Shown here: positions 1-9,278 of the stretch, piece after piece
How the letters are laid out: each line of letters starts with the position of its first letter
How positions within the stretch are numbered: the first letter of the stretch is position 1
Assembly: GCF_033304615.1 (NCBI RefSeq)
Contig: NZ_CP129118.1
Coordinates: 616,001 to 680,000 of the forward strand
Reading direction: 5' to 3'
Length of the DNA stretch: 64,000 bases
Origin: Sporosarcina oncorhynchi
GTDB taxonomy: Bacteria > Bacillota > Bacilli > Bacillales_A > Planococcaceae
Program-made: the position numbers and the translations under genes
Notes under the pieces: model-generated
What the model saw: the letters and a program-made list of their open reading frames with translations, nothing else
Told to the model about the DNA's origin: nothing
Databases searched by the model: none

Positions 1-2
1 AT

Positions 3-1241
3 AAACAGGGGAATCCGAGTGTAACATCGACAGGTGGAGTTGGATTAGGGCTATCCATCTGTAAGCAACTAGTTGAATTGCATGGTGGCACGATTTGGGC
101 GAAATCGACGCCAGGTGAGGGCTCGACGTTCACATTCACATTGCCGATTGCTACTGAGGTGACAGGGTTGGAAAAGCCTCAGATAACGACGATAAAGGAA
201 CAGGTAGTCGAAGAGCTCACTGTGACGACTAAGCAGGAGGCCTCGTTGGATGCATCCAGGATTCTCATTGTCGATGATGACCCGGTCAACTTGCTCGTCT
301 TACAGAAGCTTCTACAGAAAGAATATTCATTGACGACGGCCAGTAGCGGCAAGGAAGCACTTGAGAAAATTGAGGCAGCCACATTCGATTTGGTCATTGT
401 GGACGTCATGATGCCGGGTATGTCTGGGTATGAATTGACAAAAACGGTGCGCAAATCATATACAGTAGCAGAACTGCCAATCTTGCTGCTCACTGCCCGG
501 AGCCAGCCTCAAGACATTATTACAGGGTTCATTGCCGGAGCAAATGATTATGTCTCAAAACCTGTGGATGCCTTATCGTTGCAGGCACGTGTGCACAGTC
601 TGACAAAACTGCGCGAATCCATTAAGGACCAGAACAAAATGGAGGCGGCGTGGCTTCAAGCGCAAATACGCCCGCATTTTTTGTTCAACACATTAAATAC
701 AATTGCTTCATTAGCTGAAATCGATCCGGATCGAATGATAAAACTGCAACATGAATTTGGAAATTACTTACGTAGGAGTTTTGCCACCGAAAACGTTCAA
801 GATCTCGTACCGCTTAAAGACGAGATTGCTTTGATAAAGTCCTACCTTTATATTGAACAGGAACGTTTCAGCGATCGGCTACAAGTGGAATGGCTCGTGG
901 AGGAAGTAGATGAGTGCTTCATTCCTCCGTTGTCCATCCAGACGCTCGTCGAGAATGCAGCCGTCCATGGTGTACTTCAACGGGAAGAAGGCGGCAAGAT
1001 TACGATTCGCATTGCTGCTAAGACCGACGCTTTTGAAATATCGATTGAAGATGACGGTATTGGAATGACGGAAGCGGAAGTGCAACGCGTACTTGTTCCG
1101 GAAGCGGCTATTAAGAAGGGGATTGGAATCCCGAATACCGATCGCCGCCTTAAAAAGCTATTCGGTAAAGGTTTGAACATTCAAAGTAGTAAAGGGAAAG
1201 GTACTGTTGTATGGTTCGAAATACCTAATCGTAAAAGCTAG
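3..1241 (+). CDS. Hybrid sensor kinase, C-terminal part (HATPase, receiver, LytS-type kinase)
   Basis: The open frame enters from the left edge, so the N-terminus is missing. In order it has the end of a HATPase domain ([19 protein letters not shown]), a receiver domain with RILIVDDDP and phospho-acceptor Asp in VDVMMPG (codon at 402), then a second kinase unit of the LytS/His_kinase family ([15 protein letters not shown]) with its own ATPase motifs [16 protein letters not shown] and [10 protein letters not shown]. The protein should autophosphorylate and relay phosphate through the receiver. The last two thirds match the complete kinase at 3200-6247 closely, so the missing part was probably a similar membrane sensor. 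An intrinsic terminator follows 20 bp after the stop. Family assignment is firm; the signal sensed is unknown. Confidence 0.93.
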   Translation, partial: KQGNPSVTSTGGVGLGLSICKQLVELHGGTIWAKSTPGEGSTFTFTLPIATEVTGLEKPQITTIKEQVVEELTVTTKQEASLDASRILIVDDDPVNLLVLQKLLQKEYSLTTASSGKEALEKIEAATFDLVIVDVMMPGMSGYELTKTVRKSYTVAELPILLLTARSQPQDIITGFIAGANDYVSKPVDALSLQARVHSLTKLRESIKDQNKMEAAWLQAQIRPHFLFNTLNTIASLAEIDPDRMIKLQHEFGNYLRRSFATENVQDLVPLKDEIALIKSYLYIEQERFSDRLQVEWLVEEVDECFIPPLSIQTLVENAAVHGVLQREEGGKITIRIAAKTDAFEISIEDDGIGMTEAEVQRVLVPEAAIKKGIGIPNTDRRLKKLFGKGLNIQSSKGKGTVVWFEIPNRKS

Positions 1242-1260
1242 ATCATAGAAAATAGAGTAA

Positions 1261-1291
1261 AGACGCTGATGAGCAATCAGCGTCTATTTTT
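1261..1291 (+). terminator. Intrinsic terminator after hybrid kinase
   Basis: A perfect 10-bp stem (AGACGCTGAT with ATCAGCGTCT) with a 5-nt loop is followed by ATTTTTAAT. It lies 20 bp beyond the kinase stop codon. Confidence 0.9.
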
Positions 1292-1427
1292 AATCCTAAA
1301 GTCACTTCAATTCATCTGTCGCTATTAGGACTAACATATCAATTTATGAATTATATTAGTTTTATAGACCTATTAATTTAAATGTGTTACTATTTAACTG
1401 CCGGATACATAGGAGTGAAACAAAACA

Positions 1428-2150
1428 ATGATCAGCTTAGAAAATACGCCAAATTACGCAGGTGTGAACATTATAGGAGATATATATGACTTTAGAACTT
1501 TACTTGAGTCCATTCGGGAACTTGTAGGAGCAGAAGGTGAACATATCGGTTATGACCAAGTAAGAGCCCGCTTTTTACGATTTTGTGACGAAGTGGAATC
1601 CGCAATGACTGATGATGGGAAAACCGTGCTCAGGGCGAATGGCTTAAAAGAAATCGAAGGTCATGGCAATGTGATGACTGCTGTACAAGAGAATAATGTA
1701 TACTTTCAAATTCCTGTTTTATGGACTGAAATGCTATTCATTAGTTTTGTATTAAATGATTTAATCGAGTTGTCTGCGAAAAACAACAAGCATTATTGGG
1801 ACCTCGTTCCAGCAACTGCCCGACAATTTCAAGGCGTAGTAGCCGACCACTTGGAGGAGACGATCGGAGAGAATAAATTCCGGCTTCTCAAAAGCTCGTT
1901 GACTCCCAATTTCATCGGATATTATCAGAACTACGCTGCACATTATATTGATTATTTGACGACTGAGTTATTGAAGAACGAAATCGAGCAAAGACCATCC
2001 TACATCAGCATTTTAGCTAGACGTGTCGCTATTAAAGATAATTATTACATCAAGGCCAAACGAAAAATCGAAAGAGCTGCATCTTTGCAGAAGATAGCTA
2101 TCCGTGATGTAACGCTGTATGAAATCGACATCGACCAGATTGAGTGGTAA
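1428..2150 (+). CDS. Conserved hypothetical protein, DUF6904-like
   Basis: A 240-residue soluble protein that begins MISLENTPNYAGVNIIGDIYD. This N-terminal pattern recalls the uncharacterised DUF6904 family of Bacillales, from memory only. There is no signal peptide and no membrane segment. The middle is mixed alpha/beta and residues 130-215 look helical. The start ATG has GGAGTG about 10 bp upstream. It is a single-gene unit, with terminators before it (1261-1291) and after it (2164-2194). Its place between signalling genes says nothing clear about function. Confidence 0.8.
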   Translation: MISLENTPNYAGVNIIGDIYDFRTLLESIRELVGAEGEHIGYDQVRARFLRFCDEVESAMTDDGKTVLRANGLKEIEGHGNVMTAVQENNVYFQIPVLWTEMLFISFVLNDLIELSAKNNKHYWDLVPATARQFQGVVADHLEETIGENKFRLLKSSLTPNFIGYYQNYAAHYIDYLTTELLKNEIEQRPSYISILARRVAIKDNYYIKAKRKIERAASLQKIAIRDVTLYEIDIDQIEW

Positions 2151-2163
2151 TAGGAGCATATAC

Positions 2164-2194
2164 AAAGCCATTCCTGTCGGGGAAAGGCTTTTTT
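2164..2194 (+). terminator. Intrinsic terminator
   Basis: AAAGCC-A-TTCC pairs with GGAA-A-GGCTTT across a 6-nt loop and runs into a stretch of T. It follows the stop codon of the upstream gene by 14 bp. Confidence 0.8.
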
Positions 2195-2241
2195 ACAAGC
2201 AGAAACTTGTGTGCGAATGTGTAAGAGATTTGTAAGAAGTC

Positions 2242-2263
2242 CTCTATATACTTCTATATAGAG
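2242..2263. promoter_or_regulatory. Perfect palindrome upstream of GGDEF gene
   Basis: Arms CTCTATATA and TATATAGAG are perfect inverted repeats separated by cttc. The palindrome ends 7 bp before the ribosome binding site of the GGDEF gene, where an operator or 5' leader hairpin would act. No T-run follows, so it is not a terminator. Regulatory function is inference. Confidence 0.5.
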
Positions 2264-2282
2264 AAAGTGCGAGGTGACCGTG

Positions 2283-3176
2283 ATGATTGAACAGCGAAAT
2301 CATGAAATTGTATTCAGTAATCTTGTGAATGACACTTTTCTCATCCTGGAGTTGACGGAGGAAGGAAAGGTACTAGACGCGAACAAGCGATTTCTAGCAC
2401 TCACACGTTTCACGCTGGATGAAATCATCACGCTGGACTACCAGGAGCTGACGACTGGGTGTCTAGAAGAGTTGAGCGAAGTGTTGGACAAGGCTAGGCT
2501 AGGCGAGAAATCGCAAGGTGAAAATCGTTTCATAACAAAATGTGGTGATGTGAAATGGCTTGAATCGACTTTCATCCCGATTATGGCTGCCGACGGCTCT
2601 GTTGAGAAAATCCTGACATTGCATCAGGATATAACCGACGTGAAGCTTGCTGCTCAGTGGAAAAGGTTAGCCTATCACAATGAACTGACAGGTTTACCGA
2701 ACCGTCGCAGCTTATATGATGCGATGGATTTACACATCTGGCGGGCACAGCAGATGGATGGGCAATTTGCAGTACTATTCATGGATTTGAATCGTTTCAA
2801 AAGCGTCAATGATCAATATGGGCATCGTACCGGAGACCAGCTGATCATAGAGATTGGTAGACGACTCTCGATTATGCCCTATACGAATTACGGTCTTTTT
2901 CATATGAGCGGTGATGAATTCATCATCTTGATTGAGGATTCTGCAAACCTGGATGCAATCATTAAAGAAATCCTGACTATTTTCGAAAAAGGTTTTAGCT
3001 CCATCATTTCGTATTTGAATGTCAGTGTAAGTATTGGCATCAGCTTATTTCCTGAACATGCAACGAATCCAGAACAGCTAATCGAGCTTGCAGACCGGGC
3101 GATGTACGAAGCGAAAAGCTCTACGCATAATGAATACCGGTTTGCGGATGAATCTATTGTCACGCTGCGAAAGTGA
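2283..3176 (+). CDS. PAS-GGDEF diguanylate cyclase
   Basis: A cytoplasmic protein of about 297 residues with no membrane segment. Residues 10-120 form a PAS/PAC sensor (DANKRFLALT; ending ILTLHQDITDVK). Residues 130-290 form a GGDEF domain with NELTGLPNRR, VLFMDLNRFKSVND, the active-site motif SGDEF and VSVSIGISLFP. The first Gly of GGDEF is Ser, a variant seen in active enzymes. The RxxD inhibitory site expected just upstream is absent (YTNY instead), so product feedback is probably missing. ATG 2283 is chosen because GAGGTG lies 6 bp upstream; a longer GTG start at 2274 would overlap that site. The product c-di-GMP is the expected ligand of the riboswitch at 13461. Confidence 0.92.
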   Translation: MIEQRNHEIVFSNLVNDTFLILELTEEGKVLDANKRFLALTRFTLDEIITLDYQELTTGCLEELSEVLDKARLGEKSQGENRFITKCGDVKWLESTFIPIMAADGSVEKILTLHQDITDVKLAAQWKRLAYHNELTGLPNRRSLYDAMDLHIWRAQQMDGQFAVLFMDLNRFKSVNDQYGHRTGDQLIIEIGRRLSIMPYTNYGLFHMSGDEFIILIEDSANLDAIIKEILTIFEKGFSSIISYLNVSVSIGISLFPEHATNPEQLIELADRAMYEAKSSTHNEYRFADESIVTLRK

Positions 3177-3199
3177 ACGCGTAATTGATGGGAATGGAG

Positions 3200-6100
3200 A
3201 TGAAATCGCTCATGAATCGAAAAAAACTAATCGTACTTACGGGCAGTCTATTAGTCGTATTACTATCCTTCCGACTCATTTGGCTATCCCATCATACTGG
3301 CGAACATCTTCCAACAGTACAAAACGGTGTGCTCGACTTGCGAGAGACAGATTTTACAAATCAAGCTCTTCGTCTAGATGGTGAGTGGCAATTCTATCCG
3401 TGGGAACTGATTGAATCAGCAAAATCCTCAAGTAACCCGCAAATCATTACGTTACCCGGCAAATGGAAAGAGACGTTAAGCGCTTCAACGGATGAAGAAA
3501 ACCCACCGTACTTGTATGGTACATATAGCGTAAAGATTTTATTGAACGAAAATGAATGGGCTGAACCATTTGCATTATATGTAAAAGATATCCGGTCCGC
3601 ATCTAAAGTGTTCATTAACGGACAGGAAATGATGGGACAAGGATCCGTCGCTGAACAGGAGAACGGTTTTGTCGGGAAAGTGAAACCGTATATGCTCCAA
3701 ATTGACAGCACTCTACAAGAAATCGACCTTGTTATCCAAGTTGCGGATAAAGCTGGAAATCGGATGAGTGGCATTAAGGAGCCTATCCAGTTCGGTAATC
3801 TGTCCGCTATTGAGCGTAGCCGGACAGTGTCCATGTTGTACCAAATCTTAAGTGCGAGTGTTCTTGTGCTTCATTTTATTTTTGCGGTGATTATCTATAT
3901 CGGATTTTCTAGACGGATGGAGCTGCTCTATTTGGCAGTCGTGTTCGGAAGTGCTGCTTTTTCCATCCTATTGGACGATGATCGGGTTCTACTCATGCTG
4001 TTTCCAGGCATCCCTGATTCGGTGTGGTCGCTCTTATTTTACTCGTCCTATGTGACGTCAGTCATTTTCCTTATGTTATTTTTCAAACGGCTTTTGGCTA
4101 AATCACTCACATCCAGTAAATGGCTTACGGTAAACTTTCAGCTGTTTCTCATCTTGTATATCCTTTATATCGTGTTGTTGTTAGCTGGCGTCAGATCGGT
4201 TTGGAGCCCTCTGTTTTCTATTATTATGCTCGTCGTGCCGATGCTCATTGCAATCAGCCTGTTTTACATCGTACGTAAGGGAACTACCGGGGCAATCTAC
4301 TTATTGTTTGCTATGATCTGTATTGCAAATAATATCGCATGGGCATCACTGAAAAGTAATCAGCTCCTCATTTTACCGTACTATCCGTTTGATCTAATTC
4401 TTGCTGTTATTTTCTTTGCGGTATTCTGGTTCAAACAATTTTTCCAAGTGACGGAAGAGAGTCAAGCATTGGCTGACAGACTACAACGAACGAATGACCG
4501 TAAAGATGAATTTCTAGCAAATACTTCACATGAGTTACGGAATCCGCTTCACGGCATCATGAATATTTCACAAACAATCTATGAGACAGAAAATCAGCTA
4601 TCAGAAGAAAATAGAAAAAACATGGAGACGCTCCTCACTGTCAGTAAACGAATGTCGATCATCTTAAATGATTTAATGGATGTGCAAAAATTGAAAGAAG
4701 GTGGCATTCAACTTCATTTAACAGATGTGGACATTTCAGCGGTTGCATCGAGTGTAATCGATACGGTTCGTTTTATGACGAAAGGGAAGGATATATCATT
4801 TCACATTGCAATTTCTCATAAGTTCCCATACGTTTATGGTGATGAAAACAGACTGTTCCAGATTCTGTTCAACTTAATCCATAATGCGGTGAAGTATACA
4901 GAGTGTGGGGAGATAGGGGTAACTGCTAAAATGGATGGGAAGTTTGCAGTTATTGAAGTGAAGGATGCAGGAATTGGCATTGCGCAAGAGGCATTGACGA
5001 CCATCTTCCAACCATACGAACAGGTCGATGCAAGCATGACGGCAATGGGCAACGGGCTTGGACTTGGTCTTGCGATTTGCGACGAGCTCGTTCAACTTCA
5101 CGGAGGCCAATTAACAGTCGATTCCGTTGTGAATGAAGGCTCAACATTCACATTCACAATTCCATTTGGCAAAGCAAGAACAGAACCGATTACAGCGTAT
5201 CGAGCCATTGAAAGTTTCAAAGTACCGCTTACTGAGCAAACGAGTGCAATCAATCTTGAAAAACAACCAAAGATTCTCATTGTCGATGACGATCCTGTAA
5301 ATGTATCGATCATTGAACAGATCATGACGGCGAATGAATTTACCGTTCAGACATGTCTGAGCGGAGAGGCGGCACTTGAGCTGTTGAATAAGGGCAAGTG
5401 GGATCTCGTCATAACGGATGTCATGATGCCACGCATGTCAGGTTATGAACTGACAGAGAAAATCCGGGAACGGTTTACGATAGCGGAGTTGCCGATTTTA
5501 TTATTAACAGCACGCAGCCAGTTGGAAGATGTGCAAACAGGCTTCCATTATGGTGCGAATGACTACATTACTAAACCTGTCGATCGAGTGGAACTAATTA
5601 TTCGAGTGAAGGCGCTTACGAATCTTAGAAAAGCCTTGACGGAGCGGATTGCGATGGAAGCCGCTTGGCTACAAGCCCAAATCCAGCCACATTTCCTTTT
5701 CAATACATTAAATACAATCGCAGCACTCAGCCATGAAGACCCGAAGAAAATGATGAAACTGATCGAGCAGTTCGGCAATTATTTGAATATCAGCTTTGCG
5801 ACCCGAAATTTACAAGAATTGGTGCCGCTCGATCAGGAACTGCAACTCGTGAAATCATATGTGTATATCGAATTGGAGCGGTTCTGTGACCGACTAACGG
5901 TGGAGTGGGATGTGCAAGTATCATCGAATGTAATGGTACCACCTTTAGCCATTCAAACCCTTGTCGAAAATGCGATTAAACACGGTGTGTTAAAAAAAGC
6001 TGAAGGCGGAACAGTTACCATTTCAATTATCGCTCATAGTGAAGCAGTCGATATAGCCATCATGGATGATGGCGTCGGCATAGCAGCAGAGAAACTAAAG

Positions 6101-6247
6101 AATTTACTGAACAAAGCGGATGAAAATCAGAGTGGTATCGGTTTAGTCAATACAGATAAGCGGTTAAGGCAATTGTTTGGAACAGGTTTACGAATTTCTA
6201 GTGAAGTAAATAAGGGCACTACTATGAGCTTCACGGTTCCGCTATAA
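3200..6247 (+). CDS. 7TM-DISM-type hybrid sensor kinase with second LytS-type kinase module
   Basis: A membrane signalling protein of about 1015 residues. A first membrane segment is followed by an extracellular beta-rich domain with the LDGEWQFYPWEL motif typical of 7TMR-DISM sensors. A block of about seven membrane helices follows (about 205-415). Then come HisKA (SHELRNPLHG, His codon at 4529), HATPase (GNGLGLGLAICDELVQLHGG), a receiver (ITDVMMPR, Asp codon at 5417), and a LytS/His_kinase domain ([14 protein letters not shown], His codon at 5690) with ATPase motifs LVENAIKHG, DDGVGI and GIGLVNTDKR. ATG 3200 has GGGA 6 bp upstream; TTG 3185 and ATG 3212 are alternatives. It converges on the response regulator at 6305, its likely partner. 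Confidence 0.93.
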   Translation: MKSLMNRKKLIVLTGSLLVVLLSFRLIWLSHHTGEHLPTVQNGVLDLRETDFTNQALRLDGEWQFYPWELIESAKSSSNPQIITLPGKWKETLSASTDEENPPYLYGTYSVKILLNENEWAEPFALYVKDIRSASKVFINGQEMMGQGSVAEQENGFVGKVKPYMLQIDSTLQEIDLVIQVADKAGNRMSGIKEPIQFGNLSAIERSRTVSMLYQILSASVLVLHFIFAVIIYIGFSRRMELLYLAVVFGSAAFSILLDDDRVLLMLFPGIPDSVWSLLFYSSYVTSVIFLMLFFKRLLAKSLTSSKWLTVNFQLFLILYILYIVLLLAGVRSVWSPLFSIIMLVVPMLIAISLFYIVRKGTTGAIYLLFAMICIANNIAWASLKSNQLLILPYYPFDLILAVIFFAVFWFKQFFQVTEESQALADRLQRTNDRKDEFLANTSHELRNPLHGIMNISQTIYETENQLSEENRKNMETLLTVSKRMSIILNDLMDVQKLKEGGIQLHLTDVDISAVASSVIDTVRFMTKGKDISFHIAISHKFPYVYGDENRLFQILFNLIHNAVKYTECGEIGVTAKMDGKFAVIEVKDAGIGIAQEALTTIFQPYEQVDASMTAMGNGLGLGLAICDELVQLHGGQLTVDSVVNEGSTFTFTIPFGKARTEPITAYRAIESFKVPLTEQTSAINLEKQPKILIVDDDPVNVSIIEQIMTANEFTVQTCLSGEAALELLNKGKWDLVITDVMMPRMSGYELTEKIRERFTIAELPILLLTARSQLEDVQTGFHYGANDYITKPVDRVELIIRVKALTNLRKALTERIAMEAAWLQAQIQPHFLFNTLNTIAALSHEDPKKMMKLIEQFGNYLNISFATRNLQELVPLDQELQLVKSYVYIELERFCDRLTVEWDVQVSSNVMVPPLAIQTLVENAIKHGVLKKAEGGTVTISIIAHSEAVDIAIMDDGVGIAAEKLKNLLNKADENQSGIGLVNTDKRLRQLFGTGLRISSEVNKGTTMSFTVPL

Positions 6248-6301
6248 AAAAGAATCTCAGCGGGCTACTTTCCAATAGAGAAAAGTGGCGCGCTGAGATG
6301 C
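6246..6301 (-). terminator. Intrinsic terminator between convergent genes
   Basis: ATCTCAGCG pairs with CGCTGAGAT, with extra pairing inside. Read on the minus strand the stem runs into TTCTTTTTTA, so it ends the response regulator transcript. It may also stop plus-strand readthrough. Confidence 0.8.
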
Positions 6302-6304
6302 CTA

Positions 6305-7432
6305 TCAACCTTGTAAGATGGAATCATATAATTGCGTTGTCGACTGATCAGGCAGGATGCCAAGATCTTCGATTAGAATCGACTTAATCTCATGATAGAC
6401 ACGCACGGCTTCGCCACGGTTGCCAATCGCAACATAATGTTGCATCAGTTGCTGTGTCGCATGCTCGGAATAAGGATTCAACGCAACGAGCTGCTGTAAA
6501 TACTTCTGTTTTTGATGAACATTTTGTTGACGATCGAAATAGTCGACAAGCATCTGCAAGAGGTTTAGCAGCTTCTGCCTGATTTCTTGAGCTTTTGTCG
6601 TGGCCCATTCATAATCGCTGTCTTCCATATAATCACCATCGTATTGTTGAATCACTTTTTCGATAAGGCCGAGATTATCAGATGTAATGACATGTTCATT
6701 TTTACTAATTGCTTCGAACTGATGTATATCACTTTCAAAACCTTCAAGCTTAAGCGTATAACTTCCACTTGAAAATGTAATGGCGTTTGAATGCCCTAGC
6801 TCATCTAAAAGCTTCCGTAAATAAGACATGGCAGTATGTAATTGGATTTTTGCACGCTGGTAATCGACATCTGGCCATAATGTTTCGATGAGCATATCTC
6901 GTTGGATTGAATGATTTAAATGCATGAAGAAATATGCAAAGAGCTCTTTCACTTTCACGGTCTTCCATTTGACGGGTGTCCCGTTATGAAGCACATTGAA
7001 CTCTTTGAAACAGTCAATCGTTAACGATTCAATCCGCATCGGAACCTTTTCTTTTTCACTGTTGCGAATCTGAAGCTGATCCTGGATGCGTGCGGTCGTT
7101 TTCTCTAGACGTTCAAGCATAATCGGTTTCAATAAATAATCAATGGAATCAAGTTCGAAAGCCTGAACTGCATATTCCCTGTATGCAGTTGCAAAGACGA
7201 TGAATACATCGCTGTTCCAATCGATAATAAGATCAGCAAGATCAAGACCACTCAATCCAGGCATTTCAATATCTAAAAATGCCACATCAAAATCCAGGTT
7301 CTTCATTTCTTTCAATACATCTGTCGCATTCGAAAATTTACCAACCACTTCGACTCTTCCTGTTTTCAATAACTGTGTCTCCAAATGGCGTAATGCAAGC
7401 TGTTCGTCATCTACTAGTATCGCTCGAATCAT
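6305..7432 (-). CDS. Response regulator with BTAD (SARP-like) output domain
   Basis: A 375-residue two-component regulator. Residues 1-115 form a receiver (AILVDDEQLALR; acceptor Asp in VAFLDIEMPG; Lys in LLKPI). Residues 140-230 resemble an OmpR/SARP-type winged helix and residues 235-375 a bacterial transcriptional activation domain of helical repeats, ending in LPDQSTTQLYDSILQG. ATG 7432 is chosen because GGAAGG lies upstream at good spacing and the receiver begins there; an upstream in-frame start would add 16 residues of no family resemblance. It faces the hybrid kinase tail to tail, so pairing with that kinase or its paralogue at 3-1241 is likely. Confidence 0.9.
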   Translation of the reverse strand: MIRAILVDDEQLALRHLETQLLKTGRVEVVGKFSNATDVLKEMKNLDFDVAFLDIEMPGLSGLDLADLIIDWNSDVFIVFATAYREYAVQAFELDSIDYLLKPIMLERLEKTTARIQDQLQIRNSEKEKVPMRIESLTIDCFKEFNVLHNGTPVKWKTVKVKELFAYFFMHLNHSIQRDMLIETLWPDVDYQRAKIQLHTAMSYLRKLLDELGHSNAITFSSGSYTLKLEGFESDIHQFEAISKNEHVITSDNLGLIEKVIQQYDGDYMEDSDYEWATTKAQEIRQKLLNLLQMLVDYFDRQQNVHQKQKYLQQLVALNPYSEHATQQLMQHYVAIGNRGEAVRVYHEIKSILIEDLGILPDQSTTQLYDSILQG

Positions 7433-7754
7433 ACAATCGCCTTCCCCCACAAAGTGTGAAACTGTGTAATATATTTCCAATAATTATCTCAATAAAATGG
7501 TAAATGAGCAAGTGAAGTTGGGCTTGAGAAAAATATTGGGTTGATAGAACTACTTTGATTATCCGTAATTGCTAGGCCAATCTCATCTTGAGTAATCCTT
7601 CTGTTAGACGAATCATCTGGTGAAATAGTTTAGCACAAAACCACATATTCCCTTTTCACTTCGATTTTAGTAGGATTGTGGTATAGAGTGCAGCCAGTAT
7701 TCCAATGCTTATGGTACAGTAGTGAAAACGACTATCCGATTGGGGGGGATGGAT
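7433..7754. other. Divergent intergenic region
   Basis: This 322-bp gap between the minus-strand response regulator and the plus-strand pRiA4b gene must hold both promoters. I see no coding potential, clear consensus promoter pair, hairpin or repeat in it. Confidence 0.5.
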
Positions 7755-9134
7755 TTGAAGGCTTATATTGTTAGACTGTCTTTTGAGGACATCGAGCCTG
7801 AAATATGGCGCAGAGTTATTTTACCTGCAGGTGCAACATTCAACCGATTGCATGAAATTATCCAGCGCGTTACAAATTTCCAAAGCTATTTTATGGATGA
7901 ACCGTATCATTTTTTCGCTATCGAAGTTGGCAATCAGCTTGTGACGAATAATCCATACACGCATGAGGAATACGGGAAAACGGATTTCGCTGGGCGTACG
8001 CTAAAGAAGCCTACGCGTTTGAAAATCGATGCATTATTTGAAGCGGAAAAAACGATGATGTATAACTACGATAGCGGAGATGGCTGGCGAATTAAGGTCG
8101 ATCTTGAAGAAGTCGTAGACGATTATCATTTTGGTTTTCCCGTTTTAGTCGCCGGAGAAGGAACAGCACCGCCTGAAGATGTTGGTGGACCGCCTGGCTT
8201 TGAAGCATTTTTACAAGCGTATCATGATCCGAGCCATCCTGATCATGACCATTTACGCGAATGGGCAGCTAGTCAGTATTATAAGGAATACGATGCAGAA
8301 TTCATCAATAGCATGTTGAAGTCTTCTAAATATCATAAGACCGAATGGGACAAGATTGACCATGTCCATTATGTCGTCCAATCGGATAAATACTATCCCG
8401 TGGAAAAACCCGAATGGATGGGCATGACACCTGAACAGGAGCTAGTCATTGACTATGTCATTGCGTGTACAAATTTGTATGGAGTAGTGCCATTTGAAAA
8501 AGTGGTCGAACTTTTTAATGCGCAAAACGACGAACCCATCACGCTAACTGAACTGAAACAGCTCGTTATGTCCGATGATATAAAAGACCAACTTGCAGAC
8601 GACTTTGTCATCGTCGATCGCAATGCTTTTATCAACGATGTAATCGAAGAGTTTAATCAGAAGGCAGAGTTGGCAAAAGCTGTTGGGGATAAACCGTATT
8701 ACGTGCCTTCAAAAATGGAACTGTTGCGCTATGTCGATGATCACTATATTGAACAAACCCCCGAACAGCGACAGTTAGAAGAGCTACTGAAATCGGATTT
8801 CGGCGACTCGATTGATACGGAAGTGGAAATCATGGAGCTTGTCGGAGGATTACAAGTAAGCGGAGGCAATTTCACGCCGGAGTTAACAAGATTCCTTGAA
8901 CGACTGGAGCTGCCAGTTGACAAAGCGAAACGGTATATCCCGGTGATCATTAAAATTGCCAATACAACTCGATTATGGGAAAACCGTGGCCATACACCGA
9001 ATGAGTTAAAGCCATTTCATCAACAATCGATGCAATGGTTGCCGGGCCAAGCATCAGCCCCTGTAAGAGTAGGACGCAACGAACCATGTCCGTGCGGCAG
9101 TGGGAAGAAATTTAAGAAGTGTTGTGGAAAATGA
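7755..9134 (+). CDS. pRiA4b ORF-3-like protein with C-terminal SEC-C zinc motif
   Basis: A soluble protein of about 459 residues. The N-terminal 160 residues fit the plasmid pRiA4b ORF-3 family (YIVRLSFEDIEPEIWRRV, GDGWRIKVDLEEV, GGPPGFEAF). The C-terminus is a SEC-C metal-binding motif (GRNEPCPCGSGKKFKKCC), also found in SecA and in many nucleic-acid-associated proteins. The region between is helical and unassigned. TTG 7755 is preferred because the seven-G ribosome site ends 6 bp before it; ATG 7749 touches that site and GTG 7722 has none. Biochemical role is unknown. A strong terminator follows directly. Confidence 0.88.
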   Translation: MKAYIVRLSFEDIEPEIWRRVILPAGATFNRLHEIIQRVTNFQSYFMDEPYHFFAIEVGNQLVTNNPYTHEEYGKTDFAGRTLKKPTRLKIDALFEAEKTMMYNYDSGDGWRIKVDLEEVVDDYHFGFPVLVAGEGTAPPEDVGGPPGFEAFLQAYHDPSHPDHDHLREWAASQYYKEYDAEFINSMLKSSKYHKTEWDKIDHVHYVVQSDKYYPVEKPEWMGMTPEQELVIDYVIACTNLYGVVPFEKVVELFNAQNDEPITLTELKQLVMSDDIKDQLADDFVIVDRNAFINDVIEEFNQKAELAKAVGDKPYYVPSKMELLRYVDDHYIEQTPEQRQLEELLKSDFGDSIDTEVEIMELVGGLQVSGGNFTPELTRFLERLELPVDKAKRYIPVIIKIANTTRLWENRGHTPNELKPFHQQSMQWLPGQASAPVRVGRNEPCPCGSGKKFKKCCGK

Positions 9135-9136
9135 AC

Positions 9137-9177
9137 AAAGGGTATGTGGACGAGTCAGTCGTTCACATACCCTTTTT
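9137..9177 (+). terminator. Strong intrinsic terminator
   Basis: AAAGGGTATGTG pairs with CACATACCCTTT across a 15-nt loop and continues into a T-run, 3 bp after the stop codon. Confidence 0.92.
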
Positions 9178-9190
9178 AGTAGTGTCGACG

Positions 9191-9240
9191 AATTGCCTAC
9201 TAGGCAATTAGTGTGAATAGAGGTATAATAGACCTATTAT
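9191..9240 (+). promoter_or_regulatory. Promoter overlapped by two palindromes
   Basis: A TAGGCA -35-like box (9201-9206) and a perfect TATAAT -10 box (9224-9229) are 17 bp apart, upstream of the zinc-ribbon RDD gene. The palindrome AATTGCCTA-c-TAGGCAATT (9191-9209) covers the -35, and ATAATAG-ac-CTATTAT (9225-9240) covers the -10. Dyads over both boxes suggest repressor operators; the regulator is not known. Confidence 0.6.
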
Positions 9241-9278
9241 AGTCCATCGTACGAATTTGATAACAAGAGGTGTAATAG

